DNA of 22,647 nucleotides, taken from positions 1-22,647 of the forward strand of contig CAMYJV010000062.1 in assembly GCA_947258805.1 (NCBI GenBank), written 5' to 3'. This document shows positions 7,195 through 15,760 of this stretch, piece after piece. The notes under the pieces were generated by a model. That model saw only the letters and a program-made list of their open reading frames with translations. It was not told the origin of the DNA and did not search any database. Every line of letters starts with the position of its first letter. Position 1 is the first letter of the stretch. Position numbers and translations under genes: made by a program. The stretch comes from an uncultured Gammaproteobacteria bacterium (GTDB lineage Bacteria > Pseudomonadota > Gammaproteobacteria > GCA-2729495).

Positions 7195-8124
7195 ATGTCT
7201 GCGTTCATCCTGCGCCGCCTGCTGATTGCCATTCCGACCGTGTGCGTGATCGCCACCGCATCGTTTTTCCTGATGCGTGCAGCGCCCGGCGGGCCTTTCG
7301 ATGCGGAGGCCGATCTCGAACCGGAAGTGCTGGAGAATATTCGCGCGGCCTATGATCTCGACAAGCCGTTGCTGGTGCAATTTCAAATCTACGTCAGCAA
7401 CGCGATTCGGGGAGATTTCGGGCCGTCACTGGTTTACAAGGATTTCAGTGTCACCGAACTGGTGGCCATTGGCTTGCCGGTCAGCATCCAGCTCGGGGCC
7501 TGGGCCATGCTCGTCGCCCTGGTGCTGGGCGGTCTTGCCGGCATCATCGCCGCACTGCGCCAGAACCGTCTCATTGACCACACCATCATGGCCATGGCCA
7601 TGACCGGCATTGCGATCCCGAGTTTTGTCGTCGCGCCCATCCTGGCGCTGTTCTTCGGCCTGTATCTCCGGCTGCTGCCGGTGGCGGGCTGGAACGACGG
7701 CGCGTGGCAGAACATGGTGTTGCCGGTGACCGCGCTGGCGCTGCCGCAGGTGGCCGTTATTGCCCGCCTCGTGCGCGGCGGCATGCTCGAAGTGTTGCGC
7801 TCGAACTTCGTGCGCACGGCCCGCGCGAAGGGCCTGCCCGAATACCGCGTGGTCAGCGCCCACGTGCTGCGCTCGGCCCTGATACCGCTGGTGGGTTACC
7901 TGGGCCCGGCCCTGGCCGGCATCATGACCGGCTCGCTGGTGATCGAACTCATCTTTAACCTGCCGGGTATCGGCCGCTATTTCATCCAGGGCGCATTGAA
8001 CCGGGATTACCCGCTGGTGATGGGGGTGGTGGTGATTTACGCGTGCCTGATCATCACGCTGAACCTGCTGTCTGACCTGGCCTACGCGGCGCTGGACCCG
8101 CGTGTGCGGAGGGCCTACCGGTGA
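7195..8124 (+). CDS. Peptide-type ABC transporter permease (DppB/OppB family)
   Basis: 309 residues, typical for this family. The N-terminus FILRRLLIAIPTVCVIATASFF is the characteristic first helix, followed by APGGPFD. Six membrane segments are expected. The cytoplasmic EAA-type loop that docks on the ATPases lies around VRTARAKGLPEYRVVSAHVL. With OppC it forms the inner-membrane channel for oligopeptides, dipeptides or related amides. No Shine-Dalgarno sequence precedes the ATG. It overlaps oppC by 4 nt (GTGA). The substrate cannot be read from permease sequence. Confidence 0.93.
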   Translation: MSAFILRRLLIAIPTVCVIATASFFLMRAAPGGPFDAEADLEPEVLENIRAAYDLDKPLLVQFQIYVSNAIRGDFGPSLVYKDFSVTELVAIGLPVSIQLGAWAMLVALVLGGLAGIIAALRQNRLIDHTIMAMAMTGIAIPSFVVAPILALFFGLYLRLLPVAGWNDGAWQNMVLPVTALALPQVAVIARLVRGGMLEVLRSNFVRTARAKGLPEYRVVSAHVLRSALIPLVGYLGPALAGIMTGSLVIELIFNLPGIGRYFIQGALNRDYPLVMGVVVIYACLIITLNLLSDLAYAALDPRVRRAYR

Positions 8125-9032
8125 GCGCCAAACCCGGCGAACTGCTCGGCTCCGGCGCGCTGGCCAGCGCGGCTGCGGGCCAGGCCTCACGTTCGCTGTG
8201 GGCCCAGGCGGCCAGGCGATTCCGCCGCAATCGCGCCGCGATGGGCAGCGTGTACATCCTCAGCCTGATCGCCGTCACGGCCGTGCTGGTGCCGATGTTC
8301 TGGCCCCACGGCATTGAAGACGCGTCGTGGGAAAAGATCCTGGCCCCGCCCAGTTTGGACGACTGGCACTGGTTCGGCACCGATGCGAACGGGCGTGACC
8401 TGCTGGTGCGGGTGTTCTACGGCGGGCGCATTTCCCTGACCATTGGCCTGCTGACCACCATGGTGGCACTGTCTATCGGCGTCACCTACGGGGCGCTGGC
8501 AGGCTTTATCGGCGGGCGTACCGACGGCTTCATGATGCGCTTCGTCGATGTGCTGTATTCACTGCCGCTGCTGTTTTTCATCATTCTGCTGGTCACGGTC
8601 TTCGGCCGGAACATCTACCTGGTGTTCGTGGCCATCGGCGCGGTGGAGTGGCTCACCATGTCACGCATCGTACGCGGCCAGACGCTGACAGTGAAAAGCA
8701 AGGAGTTCGTCGAGTCGGCGGTGGCCATCGGCATGTCGCGCAGCGCGATCCTGGCCCGCTACATCATCCCGAACGTGCTGGGCCCGGTGGTCGTCTACGT
8801 CACGCTGCTGATTCCAACCAACATCGTGATCGAAAGTTATCTCAGCTTCATTGGCCTGGGCGTGCAGGAACCCCTGACCAGCTGGGGCCTGCTGATCTCA
8901 CAAGGTTCCGGACAGCTGGACTCCGCGCCGTGGCTGATTTTCTTTCCGGCCACGCTGCTGGCCATCACCATGTTCTGTTTTAACTTCATCGGCGACGGCC
9001 TGCGCGACGCGCTGGACCCGCGGGATCGCTGA
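8121..9032 (+). CDS. Peptide-type ABC transporter permease (DppC/OppC family)
   Basis: 303 residues from a GTG overlapping the oppB stop. GGAGGG ends seven bases upstream and supports this start. Family hallmarks are an N-terminal helix after a basic stretch (RRFRRNRAAMGS), HWFGTDANGRDLLVRVFYGGR at the start of the transport domain, and the docking loop EFVESAVAIGMSRSAILARY. The C-terminus GDGLRDALDPRDR is the standard OppC ending. It partners OppB. OppD starts 3 nt after its stop. Confidence 0.94.
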   Translation: MSAKPGELLGSGALASAAAGQASRSLWAQAARRFRRNRAAMGSVYILSLIAVTAVLVPMFWPHGIEDASWEKILAPPSLDDWHWFGTDANGRDLLVRVFYGGRISLTIGLLTTMVALSIGVTYGALAGFIGGRTDGFMMRFVDVLYSLPLLFFIILLVTVFGRNIYLVFVAIGAVEWLTMSRIVRGQTLTVKSKEFVESAVAIGMSRSAILARYIIPNVLGPVVVYVTLLIPTNIVIESYLSFIGLGVQEPLTSWGLLISQGSGQLDSAPWLIFFPATLLAITMFCFNFIGDGLRDALDPRDR

Positions 9033-9035
9033 GCG

Positions 9036-10000
<965 letters not shown>

Positions 10001-10001
<1 letters not shown>

Positions 10002-10916
10002 TGAGCGACACCGTGCTGCAGGTGGAAGAACTCAGCGTGCATTACGAGGTGCGTGGCGGCGGCCTGCTGAACAGCGGCCGGCGCACGCTGAAGGCCGTGC
10101 AGGAAGTCAGCTTCGAGCTGCGCGCGGGCGAAATGGCAGGGGCAGAACCTGTGCGGGCTGCACGACCGCGAACTGAAACCGGTGCGCAAGAATCTGCAGG
10201 TGGTGTTCCAGGATCCGCTGTCCAGTCTGAACCCGCGCATGACCGTAGGCGAGATCATCGCCGAGCCGCTGCGTATCCATCACCCGGAACTGTCCGCCGC
10301 CGAGCGCACGGAAAAAGCCACCGCGATGATGGCGCGGGTCGGCCTGCTGCCGGAACTGGCCAGGCGCTACCCGAACGAGTTCAGCGGTGGCCAGTGCCAG
10401 CGGGTGAGTATTGCCCGGGCCATGATCCTGGAACCGCGGGTGATCGTCTGCGACGAGCCGGTCAGCGCGCTGGACGTATCGATCCAGGCCCAGATCTGCA
10501 ACCTGCTGCGCGCGCTGCAACGGGACACCGGCATCGCGATGATCTTCATCAGTCACGATCTGTCCATCGTCCGGTACATGGCGCACCGGGTGCTGGTGAT
10601 GTACCTGGGCCGGTTGATGGAACTGGGCAGCCGCGAACGCTTCTTCGCGCGGCCCTGTCACCCTTACAGCCAGGCGCTGCTGGCCGCGGTGCCGGAACCC
10701 GATCCCGGGCGGCCCGTCAGCGAGTATGCCGATCCGCTGCCCGGCGAAGTGCCGTCGCCGCTGGACCCACCGTCGGGTTGCGTCTTCCGCACGCGTTGCG
10801 AACACTCCACGCCGGTTTGCGTAAGCCAGCAACCCAGACTTGAACTTGTTGAAGACGGCCACGAAGTCGCCTGCCACCATTGGCGACGGCTCGGCGGCCA
10901 TGGAGCGATATCATGA
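10001..10916 (+). pseudogene. Broken peptide ABC transporter ATPase (OppF family), Walker A deleted
   Basis: The N-terminal frame (10001-10132) reads a normal OppF start, MSDTVLQVEELSVHYEVR up to ELRAGE, just before where Walker A should begin. From 10134 a different frame resumes with WQGQNL and continues through VFQDPLSSLNPRM (Q-loop), FSGGQCQRVSIARA (signature), VIVCDEPVSALD (Walker B), ISHDLS (switch His) and the C-terminal Cys cluster. By comparison with the family, about 31 residues including the phosphate-binding loop are missing. The remaining joint leaves one extra base, so the loss is not a multiple of three. A GTG at 10182 could start the C-terminal piece, but no ATP-binding loop would result. 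This is either a true pseudogene or an assembly deletion. Confidence 0.88.
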
Positions 10917-11233
10917 GCGACACCCGCTGTTACATGATCGTGATCGGTGAGATTCACGACCGGCAGGCGTTTTTCGACGGCTACGCGAAAGTGGTGCCGC
11001 CCCTGGTGGAACAATTCGGCGGTCGCTACGTGCTGAAGGGCGCGGGCGGACTGTTTCTTGAGAACGGCTGGTGCGACAGCCCGAGCGCGCTGATATCCGA
11101 GTGGCCTGACCGGGCCGCGGCGCAGCGTTTCTGGGATTCGCCGGAGTATGCCGAGGCCATCAAGCTGCGTGAAGGCATTGGCAACTTCCAGGTCCTGCTG
11201 ATCGACTCGGCGCCGATCAGCCCGCCCGAGTGA
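10913..11233 (+). CDS. DUF1330 family protein
   Basis: 106 residues, a standard length for this family, which adopts a dimeric alpha+beta (ABM-like) barrel. Visible family signatures are the opening YMIVIGEIHDRQAFFDGYAK, a central GGRYVLKGAG strand and SEWPDRAAAQRFWDSPEY followed by a closing strand. No enzymatic role is established for most members. The start overlaps the oppF stop by 4 nt (ATGA), with GGAG seven bases upstream. It therefore belongs to the transporter operon and may be translated by coupling. It meets the patatin gene tail to tail across a 31-nt gap. Confidence 0.88.
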   Translation: MSDTRCYMIVIGEIHDRQAFFDGYAKVVPPLVEQFGGRYVLKGAGGLFLENGWCDSPSALISEWPDRAAAQRFWDSPEYAEAIKLREGIGNFQVLLIDSAPISPPE

Positions 11234-11255
11234 GTTACTAGCTTCGAACGGCGCC

Positions 11256-11276
11256 TTTCCGGACTCAGCCCGGAAA
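11256..11276. terminator. Candidate bidirectional terminator between convergent genes
   Basis: A perfect inverted repeat TTTCCGG / CCGGAAA with a 7-nt loop sits between the DUF1330 stop and the patatin gene and covers the patatin stop codon. It would end transcripts from both sides. The short A/T runs are part of the stem and no long U tract follows, so efficiency is uncertain. Confidence 0.4.
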
Positions 11277-12161
11277 TTCCCGCAGGGCCCGTTCGGCCTG
11301 GCGGCGACCCACCGCGATGACTTCCCTGGCTCGATAGAACTCGTAGGTCTGGCAGGTGTTGCGCGGGATCTCGATCAGCAGGTCGGGATGGTGCGCGGCC
11401 AGCTTCAGCCGCGATACTGCGCCCTGCATCATGTCGAACGACCGGTTCAGCACTTCGAGCATGCCGAGCTCTGCGGGTTCATCTTCATGTGTCTCGTCCG
11501 TGATTTTTGCAGCCACCTTGTCGACGAAACCTCGAATGGCCGCGCGGTACTTGTCGAGTTCACCATCGAGCTGCAGCGGCTCTTCGGCTTCCTCGCTCAA
11601 ATCGGGGTCGAAGTGCCCGGCAAGATTCACGGCAATGGTCAGGTCCGTGCCGTCGCGCAGGGTCGGCGCGATGGGCACCGGGTTCAGCAAGCCGCCGTCT
11701 ACCAGCAGCCGGCCTTCGTAGCGGGCCGGCGTAAGCAGCGTCGGTATCGCAATCGACGCGCGAATCGCATCGAACAGCGGGCCCTGGTCGATCCAGATCT
11801 CGCGCCGTGCATCGAGGTCCGAGGCGACTGCAGTGAAGGCAATGGGCAGGTCCTCGATGCGGCAGTCGCCGATCAGTTTGCGCATGACCTCCATGATCCG
11901 GTCGCCCTTGATCAGGCCAGGCGCGCCAAAGGAGAAGTCGAGCAACTTCAGCACGTCGCCGCGGTCCAGCGCGCAGACCCAATCGCGGTAAACATCCAGT
12001 TTGCCCATTGCGTAGATGCCGCCGACCAGTGCACCCATGGAGCTGCCGGCGATGGATTCGATGCGGTAGCCGCTTTCCACCAGCACGTCGATAACACCGA
12101 TGTGGGCCAGGCCCCGCGCGCCCCCGCTGCCCAGTACCAGCGACAGGCTCTTGTCACTCAT
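11265..12161 (-). CDS. Patatin-like phospholipase (RssA-type)
   Basis: 298 residues. It has the patatin catalytic set: glycine-rich oxyanion loop GSGGARG (11-17), nucleophile elbow G-S-S-M-G with Ser41, and catalytic Asp155 in DGG. No signal peptide is present, so it is cytoplasmic or membrane-associated. Family members hydrolyse acyl esters of phospholipids or other lipids. The region after about residue 185 is acidic, then helical, and may be regulatory. It starts inside the stop of the solute-binding-protein gene (4-nt ATGA overlap), making it the third gene of the GntR operon. That is an unusual place for a lipase, and its link to solute uptake is unexplained. Confidence 0.9.
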   Translation of the reverse strand: MSDKSLSLVLGSGGARGLAHIGVIDVLVESGYRIESIAGSSMGALVGGIYAMGKLDVYRDWVCALDRGDVLKLLDFSFGAPGLIKGDRIMEVMRKLIGDCRIEDLPIAFTAVASDLDARREIWIDQGPLFDAIRASIAIPTLLTPARYEGRLLVDGGLLNPVPIAPTLRDGTDLTIAVNLAGHFDPDLSEEAEEPLQLDGELDKYRAAIRGFVDKVAAKITDETHEDEPAELGMLEVLNRSFDMMQGAVSRLKLAAHHPDLLIEIPRNTCQTYEFYRAREVIAVGRRQAERALREFPG

Positions 12162-13726
12162 CTTTCAACGTCCAGGTAGCGGCTCAGCACCAGCCCGCGC
12201 AGGTTCGGCACGAAGCCTTTCACCTGCGGGCCCACCAGGAAGCGCCGGGTGAAGTGATACACCGGTATCACCGGCTGATCTGCCATCGCCACGGCTTCCG
12301 CTTCGCTCATTTCCCGCATTCGCGCAACCGGGTCGAGATTGGCGTTGCCCGCGCGGTACAGGGCATCGAAGCGCTGGTTGCGATAGCCGGAATAGTTGCT
12401 CGGGTTGGTGGAAGACAGCAGCCCGATGAAGGTGTCCGGATCGTTGTTCGGTGCAAACCACGCGTAGCGCAGCACGTCGAAGTCTGCAGTGCGCGCCGCC
12501 TTGTTCAACATGATGAAGTCACTGTCCAGCGCATTGACCTTCACGCCCAGCGCCCGCCACATCGCACTGAAGGCCACCACCTGCCGACGACCCGACTCGC
12601 TGGTGTCGTAGCGAAAGTCGATCTCGATGGGCTTGCCCGGCCCGTAACCGGCTGCCTGCATCAGCCGGCGGGCTTCGGCCATGCGCTCACTCATGGGCTG
12701 CGTCGCCCAGTCCGGAATCTGCACGTCATAGCCGCTGACTACCGGCGGCACCATGGTGTACGCGGGACTCTCGCCCGGTGCCAGCAGCTTCTCGGCCAGG
12801 CCCTCGCGGTCGATGGCGAGACTCAGCGCGCGACGGACACGCGGATCGTCGAACGGCGCCTCGCGCGTATTGATGATCAGGAAGTTCGTGCCGAGACCGG
12901 GCCAGATGTAAAGCTGCTGAGGGATTTCCTCGAGGATGTAGTTGACCTTGTCCAGCGGAAAGGCCAGCAACAGGTCGAGTTCGCCCGCGAGATAACGGTT
13001 GAACTGCGTGGCGAGATTCTGCGTCGGGTAATACTTCACGCGTTCGAGGCGCACGGTATCGGCCGCGTAGAAGTGCGGGTTCTTCTCCAGCGTGATGTGC
13101 GACTGCGGTACGTATTCGGCCAGGCGGTAAGGCCCGTTCGACAGCATGCGCCCCGCCCGCGTCCAGCCCCGCCCGTGTTCTTCGATTACCGTGCGCGGCA
13201 CCGGCGCGCCGGGGTTGCTGGCCACGTTCTGCAGGAAATAGGCGGCCGGGAAGCGCAGCTTGAACACCACGGTGCGTGCGTCCGGCGCGCTGACGCCCAG
13301 GGCCTCCGGCGGCTTCTGGCCCCGGACAACATCGCGGGCATTTTCAATCGCGTAGAAGAATGACGCGAAACGCGCGGCCGTCGCCGGCGTGAGCAGGCGC
13401 CGATAGGACCAGGCGAAATCTTCCGCCGTGATCGGCGTGCCGTCGGACCACTTCAGGTTTTCGCGCAGCGTGAAGGTGTAAGTGCGCCCGTCTTCGCTGA
13501 TGCTCCAGCGCTCGGCGGCACCGGGCGCAATGGCGCCGGTGAGGTCGAAAGTCGTGAGCCCCACGAACATGTCGTACAGAATGGGTGCGGCGGAGTTGCC
13601 GGTGGCCACGTGCGGGTCCAGCGTGCTCGGCTCGGATGCGGTACCGCGACTCAGGGTCTCCGCCGTGGCCCCGGCGCCCGACAGGAACATGGCGGCGACG
13701 ACCGCAGGCAACACGATGAATCGCAT
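12158..13726 (-). CDS. Family-5 solute-binding protein (OppA/DppA/MppA-like)
   Basis: 522 residues. The ATG at 13726 shares one base with the GntR stop. A signal peptide (MRFIVLPAVVAAMFLSG, cleavage near ATA-ET around residue 23) exports it to the periplasm; there is no lipobox. SBP_bac_5 landmarks are SEPSTLDPH near the N-terminus, LRENLKWSDGTPITAEDFAWSYRR, and FDDPRVRRALSLAIDRE in the second lobe. It captures an oligopeptide or similar ligand and hands it to OppBC. It is divided from oppBCDF by a strand switch, but no other binding protein is near, so it is the probable partner. Confidence 0.93.
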   Translation of the reverse strand: MRFIVLPAVVAAMFLSGAGATAETLSRGTASEPSTLDPHVATGNSAAPILYDMFVGLTTFDLTGAIAPGAAERWSISEDGRTYTFTLRENLKWSDGTPITAEDFAWSYRRLLTPATAARFASFFYAIENARDVVRGQKPPEALGVSAPDARTVVFKLRFPAAYFLQNVASNPGAPVPRTVIEEHGRGWTRAGRMLSNGPYRLAEYVPQSHITLEKNPHFYAADTVRLERVKYYPTQNLATQFNRYLAGELDLLLAFPLDKVNYILEEIPQQLYIWPGLGTNFLIINTREAPFDDPRVRRALSLAIDREGLAEKLLAPGESPAYTMVPPVVSGYDVQIPDWATQPMSERMAEARRLMQAAGYGPGKPIEIDFRYDTSESGRRQVVAFSAMWRALGVKVNALDSDFIMLNKAARTADFDVLRYAWFAPNNDPDTFIGLLSSTNPSNYSGYRNQRFDALYRAGNANLDPVARMREMSEAEAVAMADQPVIPVYHFTRRFLVGPQVKGFVPNLRGLVLSRYLDVER

Positions 13727-14484
13727 CAACGCGGCGACTTCCGTGTGAGGTGTATGTGGTGGTGATACTGCTCAGCCAGGTACCAGGCCACCAGCCGCTC
13801 TACCGGCTTGCGCTCGCAGTCGAAGACCACCAGGCGAACCTGCAGCAGCGGCGCCCCGACAGTGGTGTCGAGCAGGCCGGCCAGGCGAGCATCGGCCAGT
13901 GTTGCACTGATCACCTGGTCTGCGGAGGTAATATCCACACCTTTGCGTTCGAGCAGGTTCAGCATAGGACTTTCGTTCAGCTCGTTCAGGTCGAAACGCA
14001 CATCGAGTTCTGCCGGTACGCTGGTCACGACAAAGCCAATGGGTTTCCCGTTCAGCAAGCGCACGTGCGACGCGCGCTGCACTTTCGCGCCATCATCAAG
14101 GGCCAGGTCTTTGCGGGTCTCGGCATCGGCCTCCACTTCGCTGACTTCAGCGCTGGCAATGCTGGTGTTCTTGCCGAGCCGGGCGACCTTGCGCAGCAGC
14201 TGCTCCATATCGCCAAGCACCGGCGCGTCGGCCAGGTCATCCACGACAAAGGTACCGCGGCCAGGCTGGCGCACCACCAGCCCTTCGTCCACCAGTATGT
14301 CCAGCGCCTTGCGCGTGGTGATGCGCGACACGCTGAACATTTCGCAGATGTCACTCTCGGTGGGCAGCTGCGCACCGGGGCCGTAGGTGCCGTTGTAGAC
14401 CCACTCGCGCAGGGCCGAGTAGACCTGCGCGTAACGTGGGCTGCGCAGACCGTGGTCGACGGACGCTGTGGCCGGAGCGCTCAT
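13726..14484 (-). CDS. GntR-family regulator, HutC/UTRA subfamily
   Basis: 252 residues. The N-terminal winged helix-turn-helix (about residues 14-82) shows the GntR pattern YAQVYSALREWV, GAQLPTESDICEMFSVSR, TTRKALDILVDEGL and GRGTFV. The remainder is a UTRA ligand-binding domain ending LVAWYLAEQYHHHIH. Such regulators are usually repressors released by a metabolite of the pathway they control. First gene of the minus-strand operon with the binding protein and patatin, and divergent from the amidase homologue, so it probably controls both directions from the shared 85-nt region. Confidence 0.93.
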   Translation of the reverse strand: MSAPATASVDHGLRSPRYAQVYSALREWVYNGTYGPGAQLPTESDICEMFSVSRITTRKALDILVDEGLVVRQPGRGTFVVDDLADAPVLGDMEQLLRKVARLGKNTSIASAEVSEVEADAETRKDLALDDGAKVQRASHVRLLNGKPIGFVVTSVPAELDVRFDLNELNESPMLNLLERKGVDITSADQVISATLADARLAGLLDTTVGAPLLQVRLVVFDCERKPVERLVAWYLAEQYHHHIHLTRKSPR

Positions 14485-14569
14485 GGCCGGCCGGTCGTGG
14501 ATCCCGATCGCGGAACAAAATGTATTAACATCATGACCACATGATAATTAATTCCGGAGGCCACAGACA
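14485..14569. promoter_or_regulatory. Divergent control region with palindromic operator candidate
   Basis: This AT-rich stretch lies between divergent GntR and amidase-homologue genes. A perfect inverted repeat ATCATG-ACCA-CATGAT lies at 14530-14545, flanked almost symmetrically by TTAA on both sides (14525 and 14548). TTAACA (14525-14530) resembles a -35 element. GGAGG at 14556-14560 is the ribosome-binding site of the downstream gene, nine bases before its ATG. Binding of the adjacent GntR protein to the palindrome is inferred from position and symmetry only. Confidence 0.55.
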
Positions 14570-15637
14570 ATGACCCAGGCAGCCAGCGAGCCCATGGTTC
14601 GGGAAGACGGCACCTACGCCACTGCAGAACTGCGCAAACCCGCCATTTTCGCCGCCGTGGTGCAGACCCGCGTGCAGGGGGTAGACGGCGCAAACCCGGG
14701 CCCGGACCTGCGCCGGAACCTGGACTACTTCCTGGAATGTATTGACATCGCCCAGGGCTACGGGCCGCCCAACGACCTGCTGCTGTTCCACGAGTTTCCG
14801 ATCACGGGTTTCAGCAACTACTGGGACCGGGAGCAGCACTACAACCTGGCTATTGAAGTGCCCGGGCCGGAAGTCGAAGAAGTGGCAAAGAAAGCCAAGC
14901 AGTACGGCTGCTACATCGTTTTCGGCACTTATGCGAAGGACCTGGAGAACTGGCCGGGCCATATCCTGCACCAGATGGTGATGGTCGGGCCCGAAGGCAA
15001 CGTGGTGGCGCAGCACTGGAAACAGCGCAACGTGCGCGGCCTGTTCCCGGGTTCCGAGCAGTACAGCACTTCTATATACGATGCCTATGACCGCTTCGTG
15101 GAAATGTACGGCCTCGATGCGGTAATCCCGGTGGTACATACGGACATCGGCAATATCGCGATGTCTGCGGTGCAGTTCGAGCCGGAGCTGTTCCGCTGCA
15201 TGGCATTGAAAGGTGCGGAAATCATCTGCCGGGTGGCAACCGGTGGTTTCGAATTCGAAGACATGCGCCTGACGTCATACCACAACAGCGTGTATACGAT
15301 GATCGCGAACAATTGCATTTCCACCGGCAGCCGCGTACCCGGCTTTTTCGACGACGAAAACTATGGCGGCCCCGGCCGCTCGGCTATTTTCGGCCCGCGC
15401 GGCGTGGAGCTCGCGCGCTGCGGCGACTACGAGTCACGCAAGGCGACCATGATTCCCATCGCCCAGTTCCGCAAGACGCATCGCATCCCGGACGTACACA
15501 TGCAGCTATATCGCCCGGTGCTCGACCAGTACCGTGAGCGCTACGACCACAGCGGTTACCTCGACTACATCCCGAAGGACAAGCGCGACGCGTTCCGGGT
15601 GTTTAACGAGAACTCGCGGTGGACGCACTACTGGTGA
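14570..15637 (+). CDS. Nitrilase-superfamily amidase homologue lacking the catalytic Cys
   Basis: 355 residues; the C-terminal length and layout resemble aliphatic amidase/formamidase (AmiE/AmiF). The catalytic Glu is present as Glu75 (LFHEFPITG) and the Lys as Lys151 (QHWKQRN). The nucleophile elbow, normally I-C-x-D-x-x-x-P-E, reads NIAMSAVQFEPELFR at 195-209: the Cys position is occupied by Val201 or Ser199 depending on alignment, and the segment is about two residues shorter. The following MALKGAEII is conserved, so the alignment is anchored on both sides. The start is supported by a strong GGAGG. Encoded opposite the GntR gene, it was presumably an amide hydrolase of the same pathway. 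It may now be inactive, use another nucleophile, or act as a binding protein. Confidence 0.8.
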   Translation: MTQAASEPMVREDGTYATAELRKPAIFAAVVQTRVQGVDGANPGPDLRRNLDYFLECIDIAQGYGPPNDLLLFHEFPITGFSNYWDREQHYNLAIEVPGPEVEEVAKKAKQYGCYIVFGTYAKDLENWPGHILHQMVMVGPEGNVVAQHWKQRNVRGLFPGSEQYSTSIYDAYDRFVEMYGLDAVIPVVHTDIGNIAMSAVQFEPELFRCMALKGAEIICRVATGGFEFEDMRLTSYHNSVYTMIANNCISTGSRVPGFFDDENYGGPGRSAIFGPRGVELARCGDYESRKATMIPIAQFRKTHRIPDVHMQLYRPVLDQYRERYDHSGYLDYIPKDKRDAFRVFNENSRWTHYW

Positions 15638-15643
15638 ACGGGA

Positions 15644-15666
15644 ATCGCGGCTAAAGCCGCTCCTAC
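15644..15666. repeat. REP-like palindrome copy 3
   Basis: The core GCGGCTAAAGCCGCTCCTAC lies seven bases after the amidase-homologue stop. It is paired with a reverse copy at 15684 in the gap between two convergent genes, where it may also serve as a transcription stop or RNA-stability structure. Confidence 0.85.
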
Positions 15667-15683
15667 AAAGGCAGGAGGTGCTG

Positions 15684-15707
15684 GTGGGAGCGGCGTTATA
15701 GACGGCT
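15684..15707. repeat. Reverse, degenerate REP copy
   Basis: GTGGGAGCGGC followed by GTTATAGACGGCT is the reverse complement of the REP core with several changes in the second arm. With copy 3 it forms an inverted pair separated by 17 nt. Confidence 0.6.
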
Positions 15708-15760
15708 GGCATCACCTCTCTGTGGCGCGCGATTTCCCATGATGGCCAACTGCACAACCG

